Assembly: GCA_037178625.1 (NCBI GenBank)
Contig: CM074142.1
Location: 1,364,001-1,428,000 of the forward strand
Direction: 5' to 3'
Length of the DNA: 64,000 nt
DNA from: Skeletonema tropicum
Lineage: Eukaryota > Bacillariophyta > Thalassiosirophyceae > Thalassiosirales > Thalassiosiraceae
Part shown: positions 1-9,899 of the stretch, one piece after another
Layout of the letters: each line of letters begins with the position of its first letter
How positions within the stretch are numbered: the stretch's first letter is position 1
Made by a program: the position numbers and the translations under genes
Notes under the pieces: model-generated
Databases searched by the model: none
Told to the model about the DNA's origin: nothing
The model's input: only the letters and a program-made list of their open reading frames with translations

Positions 1-1036
1 ATTGAATTGCAGTTGGCGATAAGGCTCACTGATGATGACATCAGGAAGTTGCTGCTGTGCATCGACGCCATTAACAACGTGAAACGATTGAAGTTATCCA
101 ATTGCACAAACACATACCGGCGCTGGATTACAGCCGCTTCGTGGCTCTGCTGTGATCGAACTGATTGATCTCAGCTAAACATGATTCTATTATACTGGTC
201 CCAGAGCCGCGTATATCATGCGATCATTGCTGCCTATTTTGGACAGTATTATTGCAGTAGAGGACTGTTCATATATTGATCTATCTTAAATTTCCACATC
301 ATGATGTGCATGGTCGTGTTTCGATGATCCATAGTGTGAGATCCTCCCAGTAATTCGCAGATACAATGAAATGCGGATATTTCGAGAGGATGATGTAACC
401 TGCGTGGAATGTAAATCAAAGTCTCCCTCAGACCCGTGCTCAAACTCTGACTCTCCTTGATAATAGAGATCATCAATGGATTTTAACTGATCTTGACAAT
501 GTTCATAATGGAATCCAGTTTCATACCTGCTACAATTGTTTCAAACATTACTGCTACGAATGCACAATTGATGAAGAGACGAGAAACATGTTACGTCTCT
601 GTCACATATGTCATCAGCGAAGCTACTGCATACACTGCAAAGATATGAGGCAATGCCATGTTGTGAGATAGTCAGTTGTAAGGATTGCCATCAATATGAA
701 TGTCACAAATGCAATGCAAAGATATGCTGGGATTGCGTAGAGGGATGCATGAATTGTTATCAATATGACAAATGCGATGGCGTCTTTTGTTCCGATTGCC
801 TTGTTAATCCGAATGATGATGCGCGTCCTTGCACTCAGTGTTATGAAAGCCGCTGCGATGAATGTCTGTATGAGTAACTGCAGCTGCGCACTGTCAAACA
901 GATGTTGTGATCTATTGGGAGTGGTAAGCAACAGGTCATGTAGATCCCGAGATATTGCTTACTTCACCATGGTTGAAAATATCAAACAGAGAAGAGGAAG
1001 TGCTGAAAGCGGCTCTAAAGAAGTTGCAGCAGACTA
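1..1036 (+). pseudogene. Decayed F-box-like/Cys-rich family gene, 5' end outside window
   Basis: The first 180 bases encode, in broken frames, a segment matching the LTDDDI...D..NKVK.L...NC...ITGAGLE.LRGS...IEQIDLS region of the relatives at 23584-26028, 31123-32588 and 44862-46327. From about 500 the frame encodes Cys-rich text (CYNCFKHYCYEC, then CHICHQRSYC). A stop near 670 ends that frame and the Cys pairs continue in another frame (608-877, ending CDECLYE). At least two frameshifts and several stops make it a pseudogene. The sequence near 880-1280 is related to 3113-3720, so the remnant's tail belongs to the tandem unit that also holds the FCP genes. Function is unknown; in intact relatives an F-box-like motif precedes a zinc-binding Cys-rich tail. 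Confidence 0.7.
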
Positions 1037-1483
1037 ACTTGGGTATCTTCCTGAAGAGTAGCGTCGCTTCATCAAGGCAGCAACGGTGAAAAAATAACAT
1101 TGTACACAATAAACTGCTTGATCACTTTGAAAGTATGGTACCTGTTACTTATGCTAAGCACAAGCAAACTGCATGCAGCTGGCATTGTTACACAGAATGA
1201 TACTGCCTCTAGAGAAAGATCTGCTCCGATTTAAACTATCAAAGACTTAACTTATTGAAGGACACTATTTCCATAGGAGTAAATACAAGAGCTAATTAAT
1301 ATTTGACAATTGCATGATGTAGAAGAGAATTGGTTCTTTTATTATTATGGCACACATTATCTAGCTTTGAGCTCCTCCTCTTCCAAAGACTCGGCTCAAG
1401 CACAAAATACGTACGAGCGCGTTGTGTGTTCCTTCTACATGTACAACATGATGTTATTGTATACAATACATCAAACAAGAAAT

Positions 1484-1643
1484 TTATTGAAGGTGTCCAA
1501 TGATGGGAAGATCGGGATCATATCCAAGGGGCTGGATCTCCTCGTGGACCATAAGTCCGAGGATTCCGAACATGGCAGCACGGCCGTTGTTCAACTCAAT
1601 GGCACGCTTCTGAAGCTTGGTCTCTTCATCAAAGTCATCCCAG

Positions 1644-1684
<41 letters not shown>

Positions 1685-1880
1685 ATTTCCAGTTCCGGGA
1701 ACATCACGCATGAAGGCAATCTCCAACCAGCCAATGAAGGCGATGATCTGGCCTTGTCCCTCGAAGGGGATGGCATCAGGTCCGATCAAGGCGGCAACAC
1801 CGTTGGGGAAGGAGTCGAAGGAGTTTCCAGCGTAGTCGATGTTTCCAGGAAGGTGGATTCCGGCACGGGTGACGATCTGG

Positions 1881-1945
<65 letters not shown>

Positions 1946-2116
1946 TTCCTGGGAGCAGTCTCCAGAGAGCATGCCGAAGGGATCGAAGAATCCGAGAGGA
2001 GGCTGGGCACCGAGCTCATCCTCGAAGGCGTTCAAGGAGGTGGTGGCGGCCTTGTTTTGGGCAGGGGCGAAAGCGGCGGCAGAGCCGATAAGGGCAGCGA
2101 TGATGGCAGACTTCAT
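1484..2116 (-). CDS. Fucoxanthin chlorophyll a/c light-harvesting protein, copy 1
   Basis: The 210-residue protein binds chlorophyll a/c and fucoxanthin in the plastid thylakoid antenna and passes excitation energy to the photosystems. The start is an ER-type signal peptide (MKSAIIAALIGSAAAF) followed by the bipartite plastid motif SAAAFAP with Phe at 16, as expected for diatom nuclear plastid genes. Helix 1 carries EIKHGRIAQLAFLG (about 66-80), helix 2 GQIIAFIGWLEIAF (about 122-136) and helix 3 ELNNGRAAMFGILG (about 172-186). The Glu/Arg pairs of helices 1 and 3 are the ion pairs and chlorophyll ligands of the LHC fold. Length is typical of Lhcf-type FCPs. It is a single exon and its product is identical to that of the copy at 3911-4543. 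The subclass (Lhcf) is inferred. Confidence 0.95.
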
Positions 2117-2411
2117 GATTGATATGTTGTTGTTGTTGTTTTGAATTTATGATGAGCAGAGTGCAAAGTGCAAGAGCAGTTTTTGATGCTGAAATCTTCT
2201 GAATTCTGCAAATCTTGTGGCTTCAAGGTTCAAGTTGCGTCGCGCGCGTGCTTTGCACGGGCCGAGCGTGGACATGTGTCATAACGACACTCTAGACATG
2301 CTACGGTACTCACACCATCTTCAACGTTCAAACAGCTATGCTGAATGATTACATACATATATATACTGTTAAGTAGTTCGGCCCCGCGCGCGCGCATGCT
2401 ACATGGTCCTC

Positions 2412-2600
2412 TTCCAAACAAAATTCACTTCCTCCAGCAGTTTGGCCACCTATTCCTGCCCAGGCAGCAGGCACCACAGCCAGGAGTCTTCGGGACCAGC
2501 CCGAGCTCCTATCCTCCTGGTTTAAGTTCATTTGTCTACTGGCACACTGTATGTGCCTAGGGAGTAGCAGTAGCAACTAAAATAATCTATATCTATCTAG
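2412..2600 (-). repeat. Dispersed repeat family R1, copy on minus strand
   Basis: Read on the minus strand this has the family order: ACTCCCTAGGCAC, CCAGTAG, AACTTAAACC, GGGCTGGTCCCGAAGA, a GCC-rich variable part, then CAAACTG.TGGAGGAAGTG. Other copies are near 22625-22790, 32745-32975, 39215-39432 and 39645-39900, plus the U2 duplicates. No terminal repeat or target duplication is evident, so SINE, MITE or decayed coding sequence cannot be told apart. Confidence 0.55.
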
Positions 2601-3640
2601 TCCCCGAGAATGGACGCTGTCCTCAATCCTCAATGAACTCGAGAAATCGAAGACGTACAACAACCATATGGTTGAACTAATCCTGGCCAGGAGACTACTT
2701 AGTTCTTCTGGCTTGGAGTGCGATCTGAGAAACAGTTGTGGAGGCAATATGAAGTATCAATACTGACGACACAGCACACATGTTAGTCAGTCATAATTTC
2801 GCCCCTAGAGAGAGGGCTAATCAGACGTACTTTATAATTTCTGTTATTTTATCTATTTGTCATCCACCTAAGTACAAAAGTATCCACAATGCATAAGTAG
2901 TACTCCTACATAAAAGTAAGGAGCGAACGCTTGCGCGGGTATCTTTTACATAGCTGCCTCCTTCTTCGGTTTGAAAACTTTTCTTTTGTTTTGGTTTGTA
3001 GAAGAAGAAGTACTTAGCTGCTGACAACGAAAAAGCATGTACTATATACAATGCAGCTCTTCTTTTACCACTAGGTATTTATGATGCATTTGCATCATCG
3101 CTTCCGATACAAATGAGTTGCTGCACCAGCGCACTGGTGTCACAGAAATGTTGTGATCTATTAAGGTGTGGTAAGCACAGAGCAGCACCACGGCTGTAAT
3201 AAGTAGACGGTTCAATAGTGATTAACGCTGCTTGAAAAATACAATCATAAAGAAATAGAATCTCGTGCAAGCTTTGAGGCAGCTTGTTTTTGTTGACTTT
3301 CGTCATCATCAAAGGGAGGAGTTTCACAATCAACTTGCCAGATTCAAAATACTTCATTACTACGGTTAGCTTGACATAAGGTGTCTCTCATTACTCAAAA
3401 CAACAAAAAGCAAACAAAGAAATCATTGTCATCGGGCTTCATTTCCATCAAATATCGAAGAGGAAGTGCCGAAAGCGGCTGGAGAGGTGCATTAGAAGCA
3501 GCCGAAGTGGGCCTCTCCCTGAAGATAGAGTAGCATGACTTCATAAATGCAATGGTGAGTGAGGTGGAATTGGAATTGTACAAAGGTAAAATGCTTCATC
3601 GCGTTGAAAGTATGGTACCATCAAACTCCTGCTGGCATTG
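2601..3640. other. Intergenic stretch between FCP copies
   Basis: I see no convincing gene here. The part from about 3113 resembles 865-1290 and continues the pseudogene tail (ATGTTGTGATCTATT motif, then GAGGAAGTGC.GAAAGCGGCT). The remainder is AT-rich, without long open frames or clear repeats. Confidence 0.5.
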
Positions 3641-3910
3641 TTGCAAAGAATGATACCTAACACTACCAGGCTAGAGGTCTGTTATGACTTGAACTGTGTA
3701 AAAAGAAACATTGATAGCGAATATATTCAAATAATTCTATCATGTGTAGAAGAGAATTGGTTCTTTTATTATTATGGCACACATTATCTAGCTTTGAGTT
3801 CCTCCTCTTCCAAAGACTCGGCTCAAGCACAAAATACGTACGAGCGCGTTGTGTGTTCCTTCTACATGTACAACATGATGTTATTGTATACAATACATCA
3901 AACAAGCAAT

Positions 3911-4070
3911 TTATTGAAGGTGTCCAATGATGGGAAGATCGGGATCATATCCAAGGGGCTGGATCTCCTCGTGGACCATAAGTCCGAGGATTCCGAACAT
4001 GGCAGCACGGCCGTTGTTCAACTCAATGGCACGCTTCTGAAGCTTGGTCTCTTCATCAAAGTCATCCCAG

Positions 4071-4111
<41 letters not shown>

Positions 4112-4307
4112 ATTTCCAGTTCCGGGAACATCACGCATGAAGGCAATCTCCAACCAGCCAATGAAGGCGATGATCTGGCCTTGTCCCTCGAAGGGGATGG
4201 CATCAGGTCCGATCAAGGCGGCAACACCGTTGGGGAAGGAGTCGAAGGAGTTTCCAGCGTAGTCGATGTTTCCAGGAAGGTGGATTCCGGCACGGGTGAC
4301 GATCTGG

Positions 4308-4372
<65 letters not shown>

Positions 4373-4543
4373 TTCCTGGGAGCAGTCTCCAGAGAGCATG
4401 CCGAAGGGATCGAAGAATCCGAGAGGAGGCTGGGCACCGAGCTCATCCTCGAAGGCGTTCAAGGAGGTGGTGGCGGCCTTGTTTTGGGCAGGGGCGAAAG
4501 CGGCGGCAGAGCCGATAAGGGCAGCGATGATGGCAGACTTCAT
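3911..4543 (-). CDS. Fucoxanthin chlorophyll a/c light-harvesting protein, copy 2
   Basis: This encodes the same 210 residues as the gene at 1484-2116: the signal peptide plus SAAAFAP targeting motif, three LHC helices and both Glu/Arg pairs. It differs upstream: the stretch about 40-70 bases before the start codon has a 7-bp length difference, and identity to copy 1 ends about 215 bases upstream. The two genes therefore share a coding sequence, 3' region and proximal promoter, but not distal sequence. Both read toward lower coordinates. Tandem FCP pairs are common in diatoms; identical products suggest recent duplication or gene conversion and add dosage rather than new function. Confidence 0.95.
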
Positions 4544-4908
4544 GATTGATATGTTGTTGTTGTTGTTTTGAATTTATGATGAGCAGAGTGCAAAGTGCAA
4601 GGGCAGAGCTGCTTTTTTGAAGCTGAAATCTTCTGAATTCTGCAAATCTTGTGGCTTCAAGGTTCAAGTTGCGTCGCGCGCGTGCTTTGCACGGGCCGAG
4701 CGTGGACATGTGTCATAGCGACACTCTAGACATGCTACGGTACTCACACCATCTTCAACCGTCTCTTCCTGAAGAGTATTGTACTTAGCATCCTTCATCA
4801 AGGCAGCAACGATGAGAAATAAAGTGCTTCATCACTTTGAGAGTATGGTACCTGTCATGCTAAGCACAAGCAAACTCCTGCTCGTATTGTTGCATAGAAT
4901 GATACGAG

Positions 4909-5226
4909 AGCCGACATCCCCCGTCCTACGCCGCGGGAGCAGCGCCTAAGAATTCATGGATCTCTGCCGAAACCTGGGCTCTCGTCGATAAACGAGCAAG
5001 TTTGCGGCGTAATGGGAGTTTACAGGGGAAAGGTTATGCCCTCAGTCGCCAAATCAATGCGTCTTTCTGGAAAGACCGGAAGGCACGTGCGCGGAGCGTT
5101 GTTGGGCCCATCCCAACTACTCCGGTCCACCACCACCCGCAGGATGGGTGCCTGCTGCTGCGGAGGAATGAAGGTGCACGCGGTCTGCTGATACATCGAA
5201 ACATATGGATAAAGAATGGAAACTAA
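4909..5226 (+). pseudogene. LINE ORF2 fragment upstream of the reverse transcriptase core
   Basis: A continuous frame without an ATG reads ...SWISAETWALVDKRASLRR, then GYALSRQINASFWKDRKARA. This is the W.L.D.RA.LRR...R.I...DR..R pattern found in front of the RT domain of LINE ORF2 proteins. The frame runs on to a stop at 5226, but the last residues come from other sequence. The start coincides with the inner edge of the target duplication, so the element is 5' truncated. Bases 5091-5160 reappear inverted at 9816-9885. Confidence 0.65.
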
Positions 5227-8200
5227 TAGTTGGAGTAAATTTCCCTAAACCAGAAGTAAACACCAGCAAATTAATTTCTTCTTCTGATAATCCTTTCGAA
5301 GTATTAGCAGAGCCAGCCTCAATCCTACACAAGCATGCACGTGCAGCACCCATGCCACCCGAGCCACCCGATCCGCCCAACAAGCAAGTCCATTGGAAAG
5401 ACCAAATGCGATCAAAGAGGAAGCAACGCAAAGAAGCGGCCCGGAGACTCCGCCTAGCCGATAGAGAGTTGAATGAGGAACTGTCAATTCTTGCCAGCAG
5501 AAACAACATGCTACGTCATTTGCCAAGTGATGTGCAATCATATCGAGAGAAAAGTGCAGATAATAAAATCATCCTCAAAAGCATCCTCAAAGTATCCCGA
5601 CGAGGAAAAAGAGATAAATTGCCTCGTGTTCCACCCCCAACCCCCAAATCTACTGAAGCCGATGTTCTCGGCCCCCTGAAACAACTGCGGAACAAATTTA
5701 ATCGTCTAGCCGAGTATTCAGCTAATCTATCGCTGTTCAACATGAATAAGAGCTCACCTCCTAAAACAGCTATTGTCGATTCAGGAGCCACTAATCACTT
5801 CGGAACTGATGACGGTGGATTCGTGTCGACTGGTGTGCCTTCAACCAAAATTGTAGGAGCAGCTAATGGCAACTTCATGCGAGCTTCAACACAAGCGGTA
5901 CTCCCAATGTCTCAATTACGACCAGAAGCAAGAGAAGCTGACATCATCCCTCAACTGAAGAACTCCCTCGTTAGCATCAGCAAGCTTGCCGATAGTAGCT
6001 ATGTCACCATCTTTCAGCCCGGCAACAAAGGCGTTACTGTGTATGACGAAAAAGATGTACAGATCACCGTGACAGGCGAGGCTGTTCTACAGGGCTGGCG
6101 TGAAGGAAATTTATGGCGAGTCCCGCTTGAAGATGGATCTACTGTTCCAATAAATGAAGACAAGCTTTCGGAAGCAGCTCACAATTTGTTTGAGCTACCG
6201 TCTCTACGTGAGAGTATACGTTACCTGCATGCCTCGCTAGGATTTCCTGTAAAAAGTACGTGGTTGAAAGCAATTCGAGCTGGTAATTTCGCCGGTTGGC
6301 CGCTTGTTACAGTTGCAAATGTGCACAAATATTTCCCTGAATCAGAGGAGACGCAAATGGGCCATTTAATTCAACAACGGCAAGGCGTCCGCTCCACCAA
6401 AGCTCGCGAACCGCTCACGGATGTAGATACGTCTATGACCAAAGGGAAAAAGGAGAAAGATGTATACATCAAAGTTCTCGACATGAAGAATCAAATCTAC
6501 AGCGATCAAACAGGAGCATTCCCCATTCGATCCAAGGGAGGTCATCGTTATCTCATGGTCATGCTAGAGATTGATAGCAATGCCATTTTAGTTGAGCCAA
6601 TGAAGAGCAGGAAAGACGAAGAGATGCAACGAGCCTATCTAGTTCTCATCGGTCGCCTCAAACGAGCAGGAGTTCACATTAAGAAGCATGTCCTCGATAA
6701 TGAATGCTCACAAGCGATGAAGGATCTCATTGAGCAAACCTGTCGGTACGAGTTAGTTCCACCAGATTCCCATCGGCGTAACATTGCGGAAACAAGCATC
6801 AAGAATTTCAAACAGCACTTCATATCAGTTCTCAGTGGACTGCCACCATCTTTCCCAATGAACATGTGGCACAAGTTGTTACCACAAACTGAGCTAACGC
6901 TCAATTTATTGCGACAATCAAATGCCTGTCCCACCGTTTCCGCCCATCAAGCTCTATTTGGCGTTTTCGATTACAATAGACAGCCACTAGCTCCACTTGG
7001 TTGTGAAGTACTTGTGCATGAAGCGACTGCTAGACGTTCATCATGGGGGCAACATGCCAAGAAAGGCTGGTCGCTAGGAACATCTGCCGAGCACTACAGA
7101 AGCAATCTCATTTTCGTCAAGGATTCAGCAGCGGAACGAGTGTGCGAAACTGTATTCTTTAAGCATCATTACATCACGAAGCCAAAGGTCACGCACGCAG
7201 ATGTAGTCATCGCAGCAGCTCAAAATCTAGCAAAGGTCATTCAATGCAAGCCGAACTATGCAGGAGAAGGAAATCTTCGAGGACTCAAAGCTTTAAGTGA
7301 AATGTTTTCTTCCATAGCCGAAGGAAAGGCTCCAGCAGATTGGGAACGAGAATACGCACCTGAAAATAATCAACAAGAGCAGGAACATTCACCTCCAAGG
7401 GTGGAGATGGAAATGTCTACAGAAGAAGGAGCCAAGCTTCCATCTCCAAGGGTGGAGATGGAGAAGTCTACAGCAGAAAGAGCCAAGCTACCACCTCCTA
7501 GGACGCCAGAAAAAGAGCCAACAAGAACATCGTCGACCATCATTGCACCGTCAAAACCTATATCACCGTTGCAAAAGTTAATCTCCGATTTCAAGGCAGC
7601 AGCTCACTCTCCCACTGATAATATCTTCACACCAAAAAGGCTACGACGAGAAATGAGAGCTCCAGAAATATCCTCTTCAAACATTCTGCCAACCCGCACT
7701 CGTAGTGGTAGTAGGACATCCACTTCGACTGATACGTCTGAATACCTTGCCAATGCTCTCTTTGCATTAGACACCATGGAAGCAGAATATCTCAAACCAT
7801 CGGCACATAATGACCTAACCGACTTCGCATACCAACTGCTCGCCTCTGAATCAGCGTACAACGTTCTTGATCCAGATACAGGAAAATCTCTGAGTTACCG
7901 TCAACTTCGCCAACACCCCAAGTTAGGTCCAGCATGGGATATTTCTTCAGCAAATGAATTTGGAAGGCTGGCACAAGGAATTGGAGGACGTGTAAAGGGC
8001 ACCAACACCATCTTCTTCATCCCAAAGAGTAAAGTCCCAGTAGATCGACGCAAAGATGTTAGCTACGGAAAATTTGTATGCAAAGTACGGCCCGAGAAGG
8101 TAGATGAACCGAACAGAACTCGTCTGACAGTAGGAGGCAACCTTATCAACTATCCATTCGAAGTTGGTACACCAACAGCAGATCTTCTTCTTGCCAAAAT

Positions 8201-9593
8201 ACTTTTCAACAGTGTCATCTCCACCAAGAATGCCCGATTCATGACCATCGATATCAAGAACTTCTATTTAAACACACCGATGCAACGATACGAATACATC
8301 AAACTCAAACTCAGCGACATTCCAAACGAAGTAATCGAAGAATATAACCTCCGCAACATCGCTACTGATGACGACTTCGTTTACGTCGAAATTCGTGCAG
8401 GCATGTATGGCCTACCCCAAGCCGGCCTAATTGCGCAAGAACTTCTCGAAAAGCGTCTCAACAAAGAAGGGTACTACCAGGACAAATATGTCCCAGGCCT
8501 GTGGCACCATGAGTGGCGCCCAATCAAGTTCACTCTCGTAGTAGACGATTTTGGAGTCAAATACGTCGGAAAGGAACACGCTGATCATCTGCTTGGTGTA
8601 ATCCAAAAACACTACAAATGCTCCAAAGAATGGGACGGAAAACGATACATCGGCATAAAGCTTGATTGGGATTACGATCGACGCAAAGTACATTTATCTA
8701 TGCCTGGCTACGTCAAAACAGCAATTACAGAGTTAGGCCATGAACCACCAGAGCACAGGCAGGACCAGCCACATCGCCATGTCCCTCCTAATTACGGTGC
8801 CAAAACACAGTACGCCACACCAGACGACAATACGCCTCCCCTTGACAAAGCAGCAGCAAGTCGCATTCGCAAAATAACTGGAAAATTTCTCTACCTAGGA
8901 CGAGCCGTAGATGGTACACTCCTGACTCCACTAAGCGCAATCGCCTCAAATCAATCCAATCCAACCACCGACACGCTGGCTAAGGCTACCCAATTTCTCG
9001 ATTACGTCAGCTCCCAAGAAGAAGCCGTCCTAACTTACAACGCTAGCGAAATGATATTAGCCACGCACAGCGATGCTAGCTATTTGTGCGAACCCAATGC
9101 AAGAAGCAGGGCTGGAGGACATTTCTTCCTTTCAAACAACGATCCCTTTCCACCCAACAACGGAGCCATTTTGAACATCGCGCAAATCATCAAAAACGTC
9201 ATGACTTCCGCCGCCGAAGCAGAACTAGCTGCTCTCTACATCAATGCAAGAGAAGCTATCTACATTCGATTAATCCTTCAACAACTAGGACATCCACAAC
9301 CGGCCACACCCATCCAAACAGACAATTCCACTGCCGAAGGTGTCATCAACAGCAAAGTGCAACCAAAGCGCACTAAGGCAATGGACATGCGTTTCCACTG
9401 GCTACGAGATAGAGAAACTCTCAAACAATTCCGCATCTATTGGCGCCCAGGTCGAATGAACTATGCTGACTACTGGACCAAACATCATCCAGGCGCACAC
9501 CATCGAAACATCCGCCCAGAAATATTGTCTTCTCCCAGCGTTATCACAGAACTCAATGAACGCAAGAAAGAAGTCTCGGCAAGGGTGTGCTAG
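5205..9593 (+). CDS. Copia-type Pol polyprotein, copy 1
   Basis: The 1,462-residue open frame encodes the enzymes of a Ty1/copia retrotransposon in Copia order. They are an aspartic protease (DSGATNHF, about 192), a pre-integrase region (YLHASLGFP...GHL, about 340-400), an integrase with D (YSDQTGAF, about 432), D (LDNEC, about 497) and E (NIAETSIKNF, about 528), a reverse transcriptase (IDIKNFYL, about 1012; VVDDFG, about 1111) and an RNase H (HSDASY, EAELAAL, TDNSTAEG, about 1288-1400). VVDD replaces the usual YVDD. I see no Gag zinc knuckle (CCHC) and no 5' LTR in front, so the element is 5' incomplete. The frame has no internal stop. Diatom Copia lineages are called CoDi in the literature; I cannot assign a subgroup. 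Confidence 0.92.
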   Translation: MDKEWKLIVGVNFPKPEVNTSKLISSSDNPFEVLAEPASILHKHARAAPMPPEPPDPPNKQVHWKDQMRSKRKQRKEAARRLRLADRELNEELSILASRNNMLRHLPSDVQSYREKSADNKIILKSILKVSRRGKRDKLPRVPPPTPKSTEADVLGPLKQLRNKFNRLAEYSANLSLFNMNKSSPPKTAIVDSGATNHFGTDDGGFVSTGVPSTKIVGAANGNFMRASTQAVLPMSQLRPEAREADIIPQLKNSLVSISKLADSSYVTIFQPGNKGVTVYDEKDVQITVTGEAVLQGWREGNLWRVPLEDGSTVPINEDKLSEAAHNLFELPSLRESIRYLHASLGFPVKSTWLKAIRAGNFAGWPLVTVANVHKYFPESEETQMGHLIQQRQGVRSTKAREPLTDVDTSMTKGKKEKDVYIKVLDMKNQIYSDQTGAFPIRSKGGHRYLMVMLEIDSNAILVEPMKSRKDEEMQRAYLVLIGRLKRAGVHIKKHVLDNECSQAMKDLIEQTCRYELVPPDSHRRNIAETSIKNFKQHFISVLSGLPPSFPMNMWHKLLPQTELTLNLLRQSNACPTVSAHQALFGVFDYNRQPLAPLGCEVLVHEATARRSSWGQHAKKGWSLGTSAEHYRSNLIFVKDSAAERVCETVFFKHHYITKPKVTHADVVIAAAQNLAKVIQCKPNYAGEGNLRGLKALSEMFSSIAEGKAPADWEREYAPENNQQEQEHSPPRVEMEMSTEEGAKLPSPRVEMEKSTAERAKLPPPRTPEKEPTRTSSTIIAPSKPISPLQKLISDFKAAAHSPTDNIFTPKRLRREMRAPEISSSNILPTRTRSGSRTSTSTDTSEYLANALFALDTMEAEYLKPSAHNDLTDFAYQLLASESAYNVLDPDTGKSLSYRQLRQHPKLGPAWDISSANEFGRLAQGIGGRVKGTNTIFFIPKSKVPVDRRKDVSYGKFVCKVRPEKVDEPNRTRLTVGGNLINYPFEVGTPTADLLLAKILFNSVISTKNARFMTIDIKNFYLNTPMQRYEYIKLKLSDIPNEVIEEYNLRNIATDDDFVYVEIRAGMYGLPQAGLIAQELLEKRLNKEGYYQDKYVPGLWHHEWRPIKFTLVVDDFGVKYVGKEHADHLLGVIQKHYKCSKEWDGKRYIGIKLDWDYDRRKVHLSMPGYVKTAITELGHEPPEHRQDQPHRHVPPNYGAKTQYATPDDNTPPLDKAAASRIRKITGKFLYLGRAVDGTLLTPLSAIASNQSNPTTDTLAKATQFLDYVSSQEEAVLTYNASEMILATHSDASYLCEPNARSRAGGHFFLSNNDPFPPNNGAILNIAQIIKNVMTSAAEAELAALYINAREAIYIRLILQQLGHPQPATPIQTDNSTAEGVINSKVQPKRTKAMDMRFHWLRDRETLKQFRIYWRPGRMNYADYWTKHHPGAHHRNIRPEILSSPSVITELNERKKEVSARVC

Positions 9594-9814
9594 TCTCATC
9601 GTTTACCACTCGGGAATACCAGAGTTTGAACTCTGACACTTCTCTGTATCCGAGATTCTTTCTCGTTTCTCGATCGACTCCGAGCGGTGTCAGAATTCCG
9701 ATCCAACAAGAATTCTACATCGCCGGAGCCTCACGTTTTTTCACCATGATACAAAGTAGCCATAAAATCCATTCAGTAATTGATTCATAGCATTTACTTT
9801 GTTCACTGTTTAGT
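5384..9814 (+). repeat. First unit of a 4,431-bp Copia direct repeat
   Basis: Bases 5384-9814 recur at 9900-14330 (constant offset 4,516). I saw no difference in the stretches compared, and the encoded residues are identical. Each unit ends with about 220 bp after the stop codon (CTCATCGTTTACCAC... to ...GTTCACTGTTTAGT). This stretch could be part of a 3' LTR, but no matching sequence lies upstream of either unit, so LTR status is unproven. Confidence 0.85.
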
Positions 9815-9899
9815 ACAGCAGCAGGCACCCATCCTGCGGGTGGTGGTGGACCGGAGTAGTTGGGATGGGCCCAACAACGCTCCGCAGAGATGTAACGAT
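9815..9899. repeat. Spacer between Copia units: inverted 70-bp copy of LINE sequence
   Basis: Bases 9816-9885 are the exact reverse complement of 5091-5160, which lies in the LINE fragment just upstream of the first Copia unit. A few unmatched bases (AGATGTAACGAT) follow before the second unit begins. An inverted scrap of left-flank DNA between the direct repeats points to template switching or end joining, not LTR-LTR recombination. Confidence 0.8.

Larger units (their letters stand above)
880..4908. repeat. Tandem array of FCP units
   Basis: Three partial units share the order pseudogene tail, AAGCACAAGCAAACT motif, AGAATGATAC motif, FCP gene. The gene-bearing blocks 1319-2325 and 3746-4759 are nearly identical (offset 2,427 bp in the gene). 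The few differences I see lie outside the coding region: C/T near 1371, G/C near 1476, and a small indel in the upstream region. A third unit start (about 4770-4908) continues at 17465-17570 because a LINE landed in it. Sequence between the blocks is clearly less similar, so homogenisation is confined to the gene blocks. Confidence 0.75.

Noticed and set aside
1310..2122. Long plus-strand open frame (270 codons) opposite FCP copy 1, and its twin at 3638-4549
   Set aside because: It is the antisense shadow of the FCP gene; codon bias of the real gene keeps the opposite strand open, and the product has no recognisable motif.
7370..8693. Several minus-strand frames of 60-90 codons within the Copia Pol region
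   Set aside because: They are antisense to recognised Pol domains and repeat identically in both units; there is no independent support.
9594..9814. The 220 bp after each Copia stop codon as a 3' LTR
   Set aside because: No matching copy lies upstream of either unit and no clear TG...CA ends with polypurine tract and primer site were found, so it is left as unassigned tail.
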